The notes beneath the pieces are model-generated. The model worked only from the letters and a program-made list of their open reading frames with translations. It ran no database searches and was not told where the DNA came from. Positions 45,101-55,833 of a stretch of 64,000 nucleotides of DNA are shown piece after piece (within the stretch, counting starts at the first letter, position 1; the number at the start of each line of letters is the position of its first letter). The position numbers were made by a program, and so were the translations under genes. Origin of the DNA: Hemerocallis citrina (lineage: Eukaryota > Streptophyta > Magnoliopsida > Asparagales > Asphodelaceae); contig CM030366.1 of the NCBI GenBank assembly GCA_017893485.1, positions 200,193,173-200,257,172 of the forward strand. Direction: 5' to 3'.

Positions 45101-48100
45101 ATTATTACTGGTGATGATGTTGATGGCATTGCAGTATTAAAGTCAGAATTAGCCCGTTAATTTGAAATGAAGGATTTGGATTTTCTACGGTATTTTTTGG
45201 GTATTGAAGTTGCATTTTCTCCAAAAGGTTTTCTTTCTCAGTCTAAGTACACTACTATATTCTTGAGTGTGCTCGTCTTACTAATACTAGAACTGGTGAT
45301 ACTCCTTGTGAGCTGAATGTTCAATACGCTCCTTCTGATGGTACTCCTTTGTGAGATCCTACTTTATACCGCACTATTGTTGGAAGTTTGGTCTACCTCA
45401 CCATCACTCGTCCAGACATTGCTTATGTTGTTCATATTGTCAGTCAGTTTGTTGCTTCTCCTACCACCGTACATTGGGCAGCTGTTCTTCGTATCTTGCG
45501 GTATCTTCGAGGGACCATCTTTCAGAGTCTTTTGCTTCCATCCACTTCTTCCTTGGAGCTGCGTGCATTCTCTGATGCTGATCACGGATGCGATCTCACA
45601 GATTGCAAGTCTGTTACTGGTTTCTGTATCTTTTTGAGTGACTAGATTTGCCCGTGGGCACGTGCCTATGGCACGTCTTCGAAACGATACAAAACACGAA
45701 AAGCCCTTTAAACAGTAAAACAACAATTATGTAGCGCAAGTTTGAATAGTATGACAATAATTAGTTGTAAATAAAATCCATGCTTCCATTAGTATATGTT
45801 AAAAAATAATTATAAATGGGGTGTAAAATCTAACTTCTTAGAGCTTTAAGTGTGAAAAATGATGAAATTTAACTGTTGAAGAGATATTTGATATTTTCAG
45901 TATAACATGTGCAGTAAAAAAACATAAAAATTCTAAAAATTTACAAATCTGAAATCTTAAAATCTAAAATTTCAAGTAAATAAAAAAAGAATCGGAGAGA
46001 GAGATAGGGAGAGAGAGAAAGAGAGAAATATGAAAAAGTGAAGAGAGAAGAGAGAAGAGAGAAGAGAGAGATAGTAATAAAGTAATGAGTTTTTTTAGTT
46101 TTGGGGGGAAATTTTGGTTTTGGGATTTAAAATTTTGGGAGGGAAAATGTGTTTTGTGAGGTTAGATCTGGGCCTTTGATTTTGAGGGGATTGAATGTGA
46201 GCCACTTGATAGCTTTCTTTGTGTTTTATTATATAGATTCTCTTATTTCTTGGAAGAGCAAGAAACAAACTATTATTTCTCAGTCTTCTACAGAGGCAGA
46301 GTATCGTGCCATGACATCTACTATTAAAGAGATTATTTGGTTTTGTTGGTTACTTGCAAATATAGGTGTTGTTCTTCCTCATCCTACTCCTATGTATTGT
46401 GACAACCAAAGTGTTATTCAGATTTTTCACAACTCAGTTTTTCATGAACAGGCCTGTCACATTGAGATTGATTGTCATTTTACTCGCCACCACCTCAAGC
46501 ATGACACCATTACTTTACCGTTTGTTCCTTCTTCCATGCAGATTGCAGACTTTTTTTACCAAGTCACATTCAATTTCCCTCTTTCGTTTCTTGTTGGCAA
46601 ACTATTGCAGCTGCATCGTGAGTTTGAGGGGGGGTATTAGAGTAATTATGCTTATGTTATAAGGGTAGTATAGTCTTTTGTTATTTTAGCCCTTAAAAGG
46701 CTCTCTCTCTCTCTCTCTCTCTGGTACTGATGGCAGCCCCAAAATGGAATCCCTCAACTTCCTCTTCTCCCTTTTCCTTTGTTTTTTCTACTATGAATTT
46801 GTATATTTATCAGTTACCAACCGAATCACTAAATCACTTGAGGGGGCGGCACTTATAGAAGTGTATATACCTGGAGATTTTTTAGGAGAAAAAAAAGGCG
46901 AATTAAAACTTCTGCAGGGGCGCGCGCCCCCCCCTCGCCACCCCTTGGCTCTGCCCTGTGTTGTTCCTTTTCAGTCTTGAGACCTCAAATTCCACTCTAC
47001 TGGTGAAGTATATTTACCTGCCTTCCATTGTGTCCATGTGAATTTTGTCCTCCCACCTAGATGAAGCACTCTTTATAATATATGTTTAATGTAATCTTTC
47101 TTAAGCACGTGGATATGTAATTCTTAAAGAATGATGTAACTGCAAATTATTATGATTTCAATGTAGTGATGGACAATTTATATTGAAAATAGTCTCTGTT
47201 CAAGTTGGGTTACACTGTCTAGAATGTCTTAACCAAATATTAAATGGGGTGAAGTTTTCTTGCTTATGCATTTAGTTGGCACTAACATCAACAAAAAGTA
47301 ACAAGTTGCCTAGATCTAGGTTCTGAACATATGAAATGACAATAGAAGCACTTAATCATGATTTAGACATATGTTAAACCTCTTACACATCAATGGTTGT
47401 TAGTTTTGAACCATTGGAGACATCAATATTTGCTATTTTCATCTGCCCATTTTGTGCCTACTCGAATTTGCAAAAGATTTGAGGGTAAAGGTTGACGGTG
47501 TAGCACTTATATCCTAACGCGTCCCCGAAGGGTTAAGGGTCATCTTTGTGGGCCGAGACTTGGATTGCACGCTACAGTTTTTTTAATCCACATTTAATAT
47601 AGCGTAGCCACTGAGATTCAAGCTGGGTTGCTATAATACCATGTCAAAGACCCTGCACTAGAACAATAAACTCTGAAGTTGTGGTAAGGGTCGAGGGTGT
47701 AGCACTTACATTCTAACAGAATTATCTAGAACTCAAAAGATTTGGATTTTAGGGATTCACCTACTTTATTGGAAGGAATTTGCAATTGAGTTTCCATTTG
47801 TGAACTGGAATGGGTATGATTAGCATTCAAGTCATCCAGTTAGGATTCTCTCTCTCTCTCCACACATACAAAAACGCACATTCTGAAACCTGANNNNNNN
47901 NNNNNNNNNNNNNNNNNNNNNNNNNNNNNNNNNNNNNNNNNNNNNNNNNNNNNNNNNNNNNNNNNNNNNNNNNNNNNNNNNNNNNNNNNNNNNNNNNNNN
48001 NNNNNNNNNNNNNNNNNNNNNNNNNNNNNNNNNNNNNNNNNNNNNNNNNNNNNNNNNNNNNNNNNNNNNNNNNNNNNNNNNNNNNNNNNNNNNNNNNNNN

Positions 48101-51100
48101 NNNNNNNNNNNNNNNNNNNNNNNNNNNNNNNNNNNNNNNNNNNNNNNNNNNNNNNNNNNNNNNNNNNNNNNNNNNNNNNNNNNNNNNNNNNNNNNNNNNN
48201 NNNNNNNNNNNNNNNNNNNNNNNNNNNNNNNNNNNNNNNNNNNNNNNNNNNNNNNNNNNNNNNNNNNNNNNNNNNNNNNNNNNNNNNNNNNNNNNNNNNN
48301 NNNNNNNNNNNNNNNNNNNNNNNNNNNNNNNNNNNNNNNNNNNNNNNNNNNNNNNNNNNNNNNNNNNNNNNNNNNNNNNNNNNNNNNNNNNNNAATCTTC
48401 TTCAATCTTCTGTAACAACTTGATGCTCCCTTAATCGCAGATTGTGCGGTTGTTGTACACAAACTCTGGGCTAGCTGTGTTGGCTCTTGCGACAAGTGGC
48501 ATACACAAGCTGTGGAAATGGCAGCGTAATCCATCTGGCAAAGTTAGCATTTTTCATATGCTTGTGAATAGAATGAATGTTTTGTGTTTTTCTGTAGTAA
48601 TTTGGTTATTTCTTTCATCTTTTTCAGTCTACTGCATCTGTTGTGCCTCAATTGTGGCAACCTGCAAACGGAATTCTCATGGCTAATGAGAAAAACGATA
48701 ATAACCCAGCTGAAGAAAGTACTTCATGCATTGCTTTGTCCAAAAATGATTCCTACGTCATGTCTGCATCTGGTGGAAAGGTTTCTTTGTTCAACATGAT
48801 GACATTTAAGGTACTAGGATTTCTTGACAGCATTCATGTACATTTCAATCAATTATCACTGTGCTGATCATATTTTCTGAAAATTTGTAAATTTTGGACA
48901 GACGATGACGACTTTCATGCCTCCCCCTCCTGCAGCTACCTTCCTAGCATTCCATCCTCAAGATAACAATATAATTGCTATAGGCATGGAAGATTCTAGC
49001 ATCCAGATATATAATGTCCGAGTTGATGAGGTGATGACAAAATCTTATCAAGTTTTCTCCTGTTGAACCTGTCTGAATATATGATGACTGATGAATTGTT
49101 TAGTTGTGTCCTTTCAAATATTCTCAAGGCAGTCCATTATTGTGTCAAATTGAAACTTGGTTATTATCCAGGAGACCCTTTTCAAGATACATATTTTGAA
49201 TACAATATATATTGTTTTGAGATAAAAGAAAATTATTATAGATATCTGTTTTATTATCCTTGGATGCATACTGGGTTGTTTACAAATTTATTTACTGTTT
49301 TTATTATATAAAAAATGTTTGCTCCTTTTTGTTCAGTGGAAATAATATATTAACTTGTTTTATTACATTTCCTTTACTGTGTCCTTGGACCTCTTACAAT
49401 ATGTAAATATGTGTAGATTTCTGTTTTGCTAAAAAGGTACAAACCTGTTCCTTTTTTGCATTTAACGAGCTAAATCACTTAGTTCATTACAGAAACAGGA
49501 TACGGGATGCTCCATGTATTTTATATGTGAATTTGAATGGTTTGACATGTGCTCAATTACTTTTACTAACTGCAGGTTAAGACCAAGCTTAAGGGTCACC
49601 AGAAAAAGATAACTGGGCTTGCATTTTCTCAGTCATTAAATATCCTGGTCTCTTCAGGTGCTGATGCACAGGTATTAGGTTTGTGTAAATCTACAAATTC
49701 AACTTTAACAGTCAGAAGCTCTTCACTAGGTTCCAAATCTTTTGTTTTGGTTTTAGTTCTTTCTTTAGTGCTTTTGTTTTCGATGCAATTCGAGAATTTT
49801 TGTAAGATAAGACTTGAGGACAGTATCGCCCTCCCTCACACGTTCATTCTGTTAGTAAAAAAAAAATGAAACAATCTCAATTTTATTGGGAAGACTACAT
49901 ATGGAGCTTAACTCTATGAAATTGGATAAAATATGCAAAATTGCCTACATTTGGAAAACCATTACATCTCCCACCTGGAAAGCTACTCTTTTCTAGTGTT
50001 CTGTTTTTCGTAGTGTCATTTCATTTAGACTTCAACAAATAGAATTTGGTTGGTATACTACTGAACGAAAAAAAGATACTTTACATTATTTGCTCCTTCA
50101 CTCCTCTCCTCTCTCAGTACTTGCAATCTTTCCATGAGGCCAATTAATTTTGTATGCCTGCTCGTTTGGCCATGGGCACTATGCCTGCCTATGCTTGTTC
50201 TGTATCCATAGACCACTCATAAATGTTTCAATAAAAGTTACCAATAGTCTCTAATAGTTTTTAAATGACTTCAATATGCTGAAATCAATATTTTTTTAAT
50301 ATTTTGATCAGATCCCGTCAAAAGAGGGATATGGTGTATACATTAGTGGTGGTATTGATTTGAAAACATGTTGTATGGTAACTTAAAGCTTTGATAGTTT
50401 GATTTAGTGTTCTGTGTAGATTGAGCAAGAGGGTAATTTGTATAGCACGTGCAGAGGAAAAATAGGTCAAGGATCACAAACAATAGGATATGCATCCTGA
50501 GATCTCCACAGCCACAAAGAACAACCACAATGAATGGCTCAATGAAGTTCCATTGTAAAGGAGAAAGAGTACATGAAGAATAAATGCCCTCTATGATCTC
50601 ACACTCCATAAGACTTATTCAACAAGGCACTCACGTTACAGAGATAGACAAACGAAATGATCGGCAGCCCCAAATAGCTTTTACATACCTACAATTCCCC
50701 AAACTGCATCAAAATTTGCTTAGAAATGTGACCCCAACACCCAAGTTGAGCTAGGGCTTCCACAAATTCTAGTGGAATTGACGACAATACATGCAGGAGA
50801 AGTGCAGTTGACTGCATATTTGACCGCCATTGCTGCACCTTCTATTTATTGGATTGATGTGGTAGCTTCTTGTAGTCAATCATCTGGACCTTCAAATATT
50901 GCATGCATGTCATGAATCATTTAACCTCAGGGACATGTGTTTTGTATCTTCGCTATTATGTGAGGTGCAACCTCAAAATCTAACATTTAAACAAGTATTT
51001 TTTTAACATCTACCTTCTGTATTCCATTAGTGATAAGTTACTTTATGTCAAGCAGGTGTACACATGGCCTTAATTATTCAAGGCAGTCAAAATTATTAGC

Positions 51101-54100
51101 ACAAGAATGTTTTGATTGTAGATTATTGGTATAGAAATATATCTAGGTGTTTATATCTGGTTGATTGATTTTACTGAATTGCAGCTGTGTGTGTGGAGCA
51201 TTGATGGATGGGAGAAGAGAAAATCAAGGTCCATTCAGGCACCAGTTGGTTCTGCATCCCCTTTAGTTGGGGAAACTAAGGTTCAGTTCCACAATGATCA
51301 AATGCATGTCCTGATTGTCCACGAGAGCCAACTGTCTATCTATGATAGTAAACTCGAATGTCTGAGATCGGTTAGTTACTCTCTCCGCTGATATTTTTGT
51401 TTCTAGTATGTTTCTGAAGTAATGCTTTCAAATTTGAATTATGTTTCTATCTGATTGGTCAGTTAGTTTCTAAGGAGGCTGTTTCAGTAGTTAGATGAGA
51501 AGCCTCATAAACTGATGAGCCTTATGGCTTAATTTATCCTGGTTTCTTTTGTAACCCAGCATTTTCCCGAGTCCATATTCCACAGCTTGAGATGCTATAT
51601 ACTAAAGTAAATCTGGTATTGTAGACACCTTTCACATAGAAAACAGAATTGAAAGGACATTATAGTTTATCATTGTTTCCTTGTCAATGATTAAGGTTGG
51701 CCATCTCAACTTGACCTGAACACAACTAGGTTGCATTGAAGTTTGCCTTTTGGATCCTTTAATGGACTGACATGGGTAGGCCTGTGAAGCCATTATAGTA
51801 CATAGGAATGGCCTCGTGTGCTCCTGCAAGGATATCGGTGTATATACTACTAATTATCAAAACCAGATTATAACCTGACCTTGTCATCAATTTTGGATTC
51901 TTTTTTTATATATAATTTTTTAAAGCATAATCCGTCAGGTATGATTTTGATTATATGCCCGCTTGACTACCACAAACTCTTAAATTGAAGGTGGAGTTTG
52001 CAAGTCCGATTTCAATTATCTAGGCTACCCAGACTCAAACTTGGGCCTCTTCCCTTCCCTATTTATTTTTAAACCATGAAATAAGATTAAACCATGCATG
52101 TACAAGTTAGGTGACACAAGCCAAATCTGGCATGGTTTAGAGTATCTGTAGTCGTTGGCTATATATCCAAAAAATGGATATTTTGGAAAAAAAACCATCT
52201 GTAGTCATCGTCTATATACCCATTTTTGAGTTTCGAATGAACACGAGACGGCATTATTTGGCAGCGGAAATGGCTTTATCCATATTTTAGAAATCGGAAG
52301 ATGATTTACCGTCTTAATAGTCGGACGGTATATGATTTGTCGTCTGAGCAAATTTTTTAACTGCGAAACGATCGGACGACATATGATCTGCCGTTTGAAA
52401 AAAAAAGGGAAATAGGAAGATGAGCTTCCGTTTGGGGAAGAGAGAGAAAATTTGCATTTTGTGTGTTTGTGTTGGACGGCACATCATGTGCCGTCCTTTA
52501 CCTTTTTTTAAAAAAAAATTACGGGACGGCAGATCATCTGCTGTCCTTCACATTATTTAAAAAAAAATACGCAGATCTTCAAACAGTATATGGTCTTCCG
52601 TTTCGTCCAAAAAAGCCATTTTTTGAGTATAGGCGACTCCAGCGTTTCAGCTATTGGCTATTTCCAAAATATCCATATACCCATTTTTTAAAACTTAAAC
52701 GACTATAGATGCTCTTATTCAGCAAAAACAAAGTTGTGAGTTTTGAGGAATTTATATATGTAACCTAACGTACCCCTGCAGGTTGACTGCCCTTTTTGTG
52801 GGCCGATACCTGGACTTTGTGCAGGTTTCCCTTTAAAACCACGTTTAGTATGTCTAGCATTTGAACTTGGGTTGCTGTAATTCCATGTGAAATGTTCCTC
52901 CAACTACAATGAAACTCCAAAATTGTGGTGAGGTTGAGGGATTCATTTTGTACGTAAGAATTGTGATTTAGGAACCTTATTCAATCAGTGGAAGACCTAG
53001 GTTTGTATTGGGATTTGTTATAATTACCTTTGCATTTTCTGTCAACCAAATCTGACTCCTGTCATATGTTCGTGTTTCACGTTTTAGTTTCCATGGAATG
53101 TAAATTACTTCAGAAACACATGGAGAACTGAAATTTGAGTTGGTAACGCATGAAATCTATGAATATCACCAGTTTAAATGCTTGTTGCTGAACACTACAT
53201 TAAGAGGGACTTCTCTGAGGTGGGATGCCAAAAAGCCAGAGACTTCTTTTTGAAAATTTTGTCATGTCAACGTACGTATCCTATATGACATTCCTACTTG
53301 TATGTAATATTCTAGATTTTTTGTTTGGTTTGTTGTATCAAGTTGATCCTATTTGTGCTCTTGCTCCCTAGCTCAAATGATCAATCATATGTTCAAAAAA
53401 TCTGAAGCTGGCATCATCAATCAGTTAATCAGTTTTAGAGGACAAAATGGAAGTTTGTGTGTATTTGTAATTATTAGCATGCTTTTTTTGTAGAATATAG
53501 ATATTATACCCTCACCCTTACCACAACTTTGAAGTTTTGGTCTATCGGTAGGGTTTTTAACATATGGTATCCGAGCAACCCAGGTTCGAATGCCACTGGA
53601 TGTGCAATTTAAATGCGGATTTAAAAAATAAAAAAATACTGGAGTGCATACATCCCAGGTTTTGGCCCACAAAAATGGCCCTCAACCTTGCAGAGACGTG
53701 TTAGAATATAAATATTATACCCTCACCCTTACCACAACTTCGGAGTTTTGGTCTATTGGTAGGGTCTTCAACATATTTATTCTTCTTGGTTATCCATGCA
53801 TATAACTGTGCTCTCCTATTTGTGCCGTCATTATTTTCAGATGACATTTTGTGCCTTAAATGCAGTGGTCTCCAAGGGATACCCTCCCTGCACCCATTTC
53901 GTGTGGGCTATACTCTTGTGATGGTCTGCTAGTATATGCTGGATTCTGTGATGGTGCTGTAGGAGTTTTTGATGCACACGGACTCATTCTTCAATGTCGG
54001 ATTGCACTCTCTTCCTATTTATCTCCTCCTATTTCCAGGTATTTTCTATACATGTATAAACTGAAAAGTTTAGTTCAAGAAATAGGTTTACGTGGTCTCT

Positions 54101-55170
54101 GACTGTCTTGACTACATTCTTTATCTTTCATTTGGATGTTAAGTGCACAGAATGTGGCTGTGATCCATAATTTACTTCTCATACAACTGAGATCCTTATG
54201 AAAATTATTGCCCTATCCCTTTTTCCGGATATACCATTGTCAGTATATATAGTTTTGTTACAGGATTTTTTTGCTACAAACAATTTGGTACTCTCCTTTG
54301 TGTAAAAGAGAAGCAGAATGCTTCATGTAGCTGCAATTATCTTCCAAATTGTTCCTGCACTGTTTTCTAAGGCAGAGATAATGACTACAATCTAGTAACG
54401 AGTGTTGTAACATAATAAAGGAACAATTACATATTAGTATACTTGAAGTAATGTATTGATAATGTGCTATAACCAACCAATAGTACTTTCACAATGTTAA
54501 TGTTCATGAAGCGAGGTTACATTAATTCATCACTATTAAGGTGAGAGGGGCACGTTTAGCGATAAAACTGTGTTCACCAGGGGTGGATGTATAGGAAATT
54601 TGGTCCCTGGCCGTTATTATTTTTGGCCTATAACATTTGTCAGCGAGCATTTGGTGGGTGTGTGTCTGTCGGTTGGGGACAGACTGGATTTGATATATTT
54701 TGTGCCTCAATATTTTGGTCGAGAAAATCCTGATTGTAACTGCAGATTCATACCCGAAACCTCCTACCTGGTGTGAGAAAGTTCATGCAGCATGAGCTAT
54801 ACTCTATTGGTTTTTCTTTTCCACATGATAGGTGTCTAAAACACAATAATGAGTATACTATCGTTCTGGTGTTGTTGCAGGGTCTTACTAACTTTCACTT
54901 TTGCATGTCATATATAATGGATTTTGCAGTGGCAGTGGATCAGTGTATCCATTGGCAGTAGCAGCCCACCCATCAGATCCAAACCAGATCGCACTAGGGA
55001 TGAGTGATGGTGGAGTTCACGTGCTGGAGCCATCGGATGGAGAAAAAAAATGGGGGGCACCCGTCTCACCTCCAAGCAATGCAACTGCAACTGTAACCAC
55101 AGCCCTTCCATCTAACTCTTCCAATCCTGCTTTGAGCAGTCAGGGGTCGGAGCCTCTTCCACCTAGGTAA
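30865..55170 (+). CDS. TPR: TOPLESS-related transcriptional co-repressor (TPL/TPR family), 25 coding exons
   Basis: Plant Groucho/Tup1-type nuclear co-repressor. In the family, EAR-motif proteins (Aux/IAA, NINJA, others) recruit it and it brings in histone deacetylases. Exons: 30865-30944, 31032-31211, 31637-31750, 31837-31995, 32480-32663, 32749-32875, 32993-33096, 33191-33329, 33424-33533, 35309-35378, 35491-35564, 36281-36376, 36469-36564, 36793-36920, 37906-38140, 38708-38875, 39631-39738, 39824-39967, 48441-48542, 48628-48810, 48902-49030, 49576-49671, 51185-51370, 53866-54038, 54930-55170. All introns are GT-AG, and the exons join to 3426 nt, 1141 residues, with no stop; Arabidopsis TPL has 1131. 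The start [20 protein letters not shown] is the invariant family N-terminus. The variable middle and C-terminal blocks suggest the TPR3/TPR4 side of the family rather than TPL itself; that is from memory and uncertain. Intron 19 (8.5 kb) holds most inserts. Confidence 0.95.
32560..33260 (+). other. Proline-rich linker of the TOPLESS-related protein
   Basis: This is exon 6 end to exon 9 start, about residues 205-340: rich in Pro, Ser and Gly, with [20 protein letters not shown] (about residues 285-304), the conserved linker patch found in the family, followed by [11 protein letters not shown]. It joins the N-terminal domain to the first propeller. Confidence 0.75.
33534..35308. other. Intron 9 of the TOPLESS-related gene, no recognised insert
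   Basis: AT-rich intronic sequence with a small direct repeat ATACACATCAGGAAAT (about 34621 and 34666). I see no transposon ends or coding region. Confidence 0.6.
35613..36222. mobile_element. hAT-like MITE in intron 11 (about 610 bp)
   Basis: The ends form an imperfect inverted repeat: CAAGGGCTGCCTTGAG on the left and, reverse complemented, CCAGGGCTGGCCCTGAG on the right. They run on into GC-rich GGCCCC blocks, a terminal pattern I associate with non-autonomous hAT elements of plants. The interior is AT-rich. No clear 8-bp target duplication could be found, so the family call is tentative. Confidence 0.5.
37599..37678 (+). mobile_element. 5'-truncated SINE (Au-SINE-like 3' end) in intron 14
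   Basis: The sequence ATTCATGTAGCCAACCCCAA, then TTGGGAAAAAGGCTTTG and a (TTG)n tail, resembles the 3' region of the plant Au SINE family as I remember it. Perfect 18-bp direct repeats GTTTTATATGCTTTCGCT flank it at 37581-37598 and 37679-37696, proving a retroposition event. Only about 80 bases of the element were copied, so the tRNA-like promoter part is absent. Confidence 0.85.
40276..41228. mobile_element. TIR element (MITE-like, 953 bp) in intron 18
   Basis: The ends read GGGGGCATTTGGTACGCGG on the left and, reverse complemented, GGGGGCGTTTGGTATGCGG on the right. This start is common to several plant MITE families. The interior is AT-rich without coding signal. I could not settle the target duplication, so the superfamily is left open. 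Confidence 0.7.
41613..41812 (+). repeat. Copia 5' LTR
   Basis: About 200 bp, ending TATTTATCA directly before the primer binding site. It pairs with 46635-46812. Confidence 0.85.
41813..41824 (+). other. Copia primer binding site
   Basis: TGGTATCAGAGC, complementary to the 3' end of initiator tRNA-Met, the usual primer of plant copia elements. Confidence 0.9.
42141..42182. repeat. (GAA)n microsatellite inside the copia element
   Basis: Fourteen GAA units in the region where gag should be. Confidence 0.95.
42600..46600 (+). pseudogene. Copia polyprotein remnant: zinc knuckle, protease, integrase, RT, RNase H
   Basis: Gag survives only as a CCHC knuckle (CNFCK...H...C, about 42611-42655, with two stops). 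The protease motif [11 protein letters not shown] is at about 42880. The pre-integrase [10 protein letters not shown] is near 43285. Integrase shows HSDVWGP (about 43475) and CDLGGEYTS (about 43670). RT shows [38 protein letters not shown] and [10 protein letters not shown], where one Asp of the usual Y-V-D-D is missing. RNase H shows TRPDIAY, the first part of the [11 protein letters not shown] block, then after the inserted Helitron [20 protein letters not shown] and YCDNQS. In-frame stops include TGA 43521, TGA 44822, TGA 44972 and TAA 45158. It is non-functional. Confidence 0.85.
45642..46237 (-). mobile_element. Helitron inserted in the copia RNase H region (596 bp)
   Basis: On the minus strand it begins TCTATATAATAAAACACAAA and ends with hairpin GTGCC-ATA-GGCAC, then CAAATCTAG. 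It sits exactly between an A (45641) and a T (46238). Removing it rejoins the copia reading frame at SD|SLISW without gain or loss of a codon, so both boundaries are certain. It is non-autonomous; the interior has GAGAGA runs (about 45992-46070). Confidence 0.92.
46635..46812 (+). repeat. Copia 3' LTR
   Basis: 178 bp, directly after the purine tract. It ends TTTATCA like the 5' LTR. Confidence 0.85.
46813..47469. other. Intron 18 sequence, nothing recognised
   Basis: This short stretch after the copia element has no inverted ends or coding signal. Confidence 0.6.
47470..47718 (-). mobile_element. TRIM-like element, copy 1 (3' part decayed)
   Basis: On the minus strand a 77-bp repeat TGTTAGAATGTAAGTGCTAC...GGTCTTTGACA (47718-47642) is followed directly by TGGTATTATAGC, a decayed tRNA-Met-type primer site. 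A partial second copy of the repeat ends at about 47518. The internal sequence matches the copies at 52748-52960 and 53489-53773. Confidence 0.65.
47894..48393. other. Assembly gap (500 Ns)
   Basis: Exactly 500 Ns in intron 18, 47 bases before exon 19. The round number suggests a placeholder rather than a measured length. Apparent open frames through it are artefacts. Confidence 1.
49672..51184. other. Intron 22, no recognised insert
   Basis: AT-rich intron of 1.5 kb. No transposon ends or coding region were found. Confidence 0.6.
52140..52714. mobile_element. PIF/Harbinger MITE in intron 23 (575 bp), related to the full-length element
   Basis: TTA duplications lie at 52137-52139 and 52715-52717. 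The ends are GAGTATCTGTAGTCGTTGGC and, reverse complemented, GAGCATCTATAGTCGTTTAA. The left 22 bases match the left end of the element at 16086 in 17 positions, including GTCGTTGGCTA without mismatch. The interior carries palindromes with GACGG...CCGTC arms: 52321-52349, 52371-52398, 52474-52496 (perfect, arms GGACGGCACAT and ATGTGCCGTCC), 52525-52547 (one mismatch) and weaker ones. It has no coding capacity. Confidence 0.85.
52748..52960 (-). mobile_element. TRIM-like element, copy 2 (decayed)
   Basis: The internal part (GTGGGCCGATACCTGGACTT, GAACTTGGGTTGCTGTAATT) matches the other two copies. One terminal repeat is recognisable at about 52886-52960, and the other is reduced to about 20 bases. 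Confidence 0.6.
53489..53773 (+). mobile_element. TRIM-like element, copy 3, best preserved (285 bp)
   Basis: Direct terminal repeats of 74 and 75 bp (53489-53562 and 53699-53773) start TG and end CA. They are about 91 percent identical by my alignment (six substitutions and one gap). Two bases inside the first repeat lies TGGTATCCGAGC (53565-53576), one substitution from the copia primer site TGGTATCAGAGC with one shifted base. The interior is only 136 bp and non-coding. This is the plan of terminal-repeat retrotransposons in miniature. A SINE was considered because of GGTTCGAATGCC inside, but the flanking direct repeats fit TRIM better. Confidence 0.7.
54039..54929. other. Intron 24, no recognised insert
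   Basis: AT-rich intron. The short open stretch near 54570-54776 has no coding character. Confidence 0.6.
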
Positions 55171-55560
55171 AATGGCTAGGGAGAACCTACGAGGAAAGCA
55201 GTTGGCAACCATGAGGCAATCATGCTTTTTTGTAAAATTAATTTACCGATGCCTATTGCCAAGGAATGTGTGATATTCTATGCTGTAAATTATGTCTTAT
55301 ATTTCAGGGGTTTAGATTTCTAAAGTAGGAGGATTCTTTTTTCTTTCTTTTGTATCCGCCAATTATATATTTTTGTATATCCTATACTTGGCATCTACGG
55401 TTCGGGTTTTCTTCTTTGTTCAGCTGCCAGATAATACAAAGTCAGCAATATATTGTCTAGTGTAAGTTGCTGGCAGCTATATATTTTTCATATGTGAAAT
55501 CACAAGAATGCCGGTGTTTATTTCGAAGTCTGCAGTAGAGCTATGGATTGACTTTTCAAT
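55171..55560 (+). other. 3' untranslated region of the TOPLESS-related gene (approximate)
   Basis: It follows the TAA at 55168-55170. It is T-rich with several near-upstream-like A/T motifs but no clear AATAAA. The end is therefore an estimate. Confidence 0.4.
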
Positions 55561-55833
55561 CACCTTTCACTTGTAAGAATGCACAGCAAGTTACCGTGCG
55601 TTGTAGAGACATCTCAATCATTAGTTTTCTTTTTGTGTATTGCGTTGCTGCTAATACTGATTCTCAGTTGATTTAAGCTGCTGCATGAGGTTTGCGTTTG
55701 CTCTGCTATACGTGTGTTCGAGTTTGCATTTGAATGCTTCACATGTTTCTCTCACAGTTTGTATAAATCCCTAACTCGATACGAAGGGTTACACAGCCCA
55801 AAGCAGTCTCTGTGATTTGATTTCCTCCATCTA

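Larger units (their letters stand above)
41613..46812 (+). mobile_element. Ty1/copia retrotransposon in intron 18 (5200 bp including a Helitron)
   Basis: LTRs lie at 41613-41812 and 46635-46812. They are clearly the same sequence, but the 3' copy lacks about 20 bases and has a longer CT run. The primer site TGGTATCAGAGC (initiator tRNA-Met type) abuts the 5' LTR, and a polypurine tract lies at about 46625-46634. Flanking five bases are GTAAC and GTTAC, one mismatch. Both LTRs start TATTAG where TG would be expected. The internal part is only about 4.2 kb without the Helitron, because gag is mostly gone. Orientation is the same as the host gene. Confidence 0.9.
39824..55167 (+). other. Second WD40 propeller region and C-terminus
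   Basis: Exons 19 to 25, about residues 725-1141. Blocks include [80 protein letters not shown] and [14 protein letters not shown]. The C-terminus is a Ser-, Thr- and Ala-rich tail ending LPPR. The exon 18/20 split leaves the large intron between residues 772 and 773. Confidence 0.85.

Noticed and set aside
47827..48534. Long minus-strand open frames across the gap
   Set aside because: They consist mostly of Ns and are artefacts of the assembly gap.
53496..53772. SINE interpretation of the 285-bp repeat because of GGTTCGAATGCC, like a pol III B box
   Set aside because: The flanking 75-bp TG...CA direct repeats and adjacent primer-site match fit a TRIM better; no poly(A) or A box in the right place.
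54570..54776. 68-codon open frame in intron 24
   Set aside because: No domain, inside an intron of a well-supported gene; composition like the intron.
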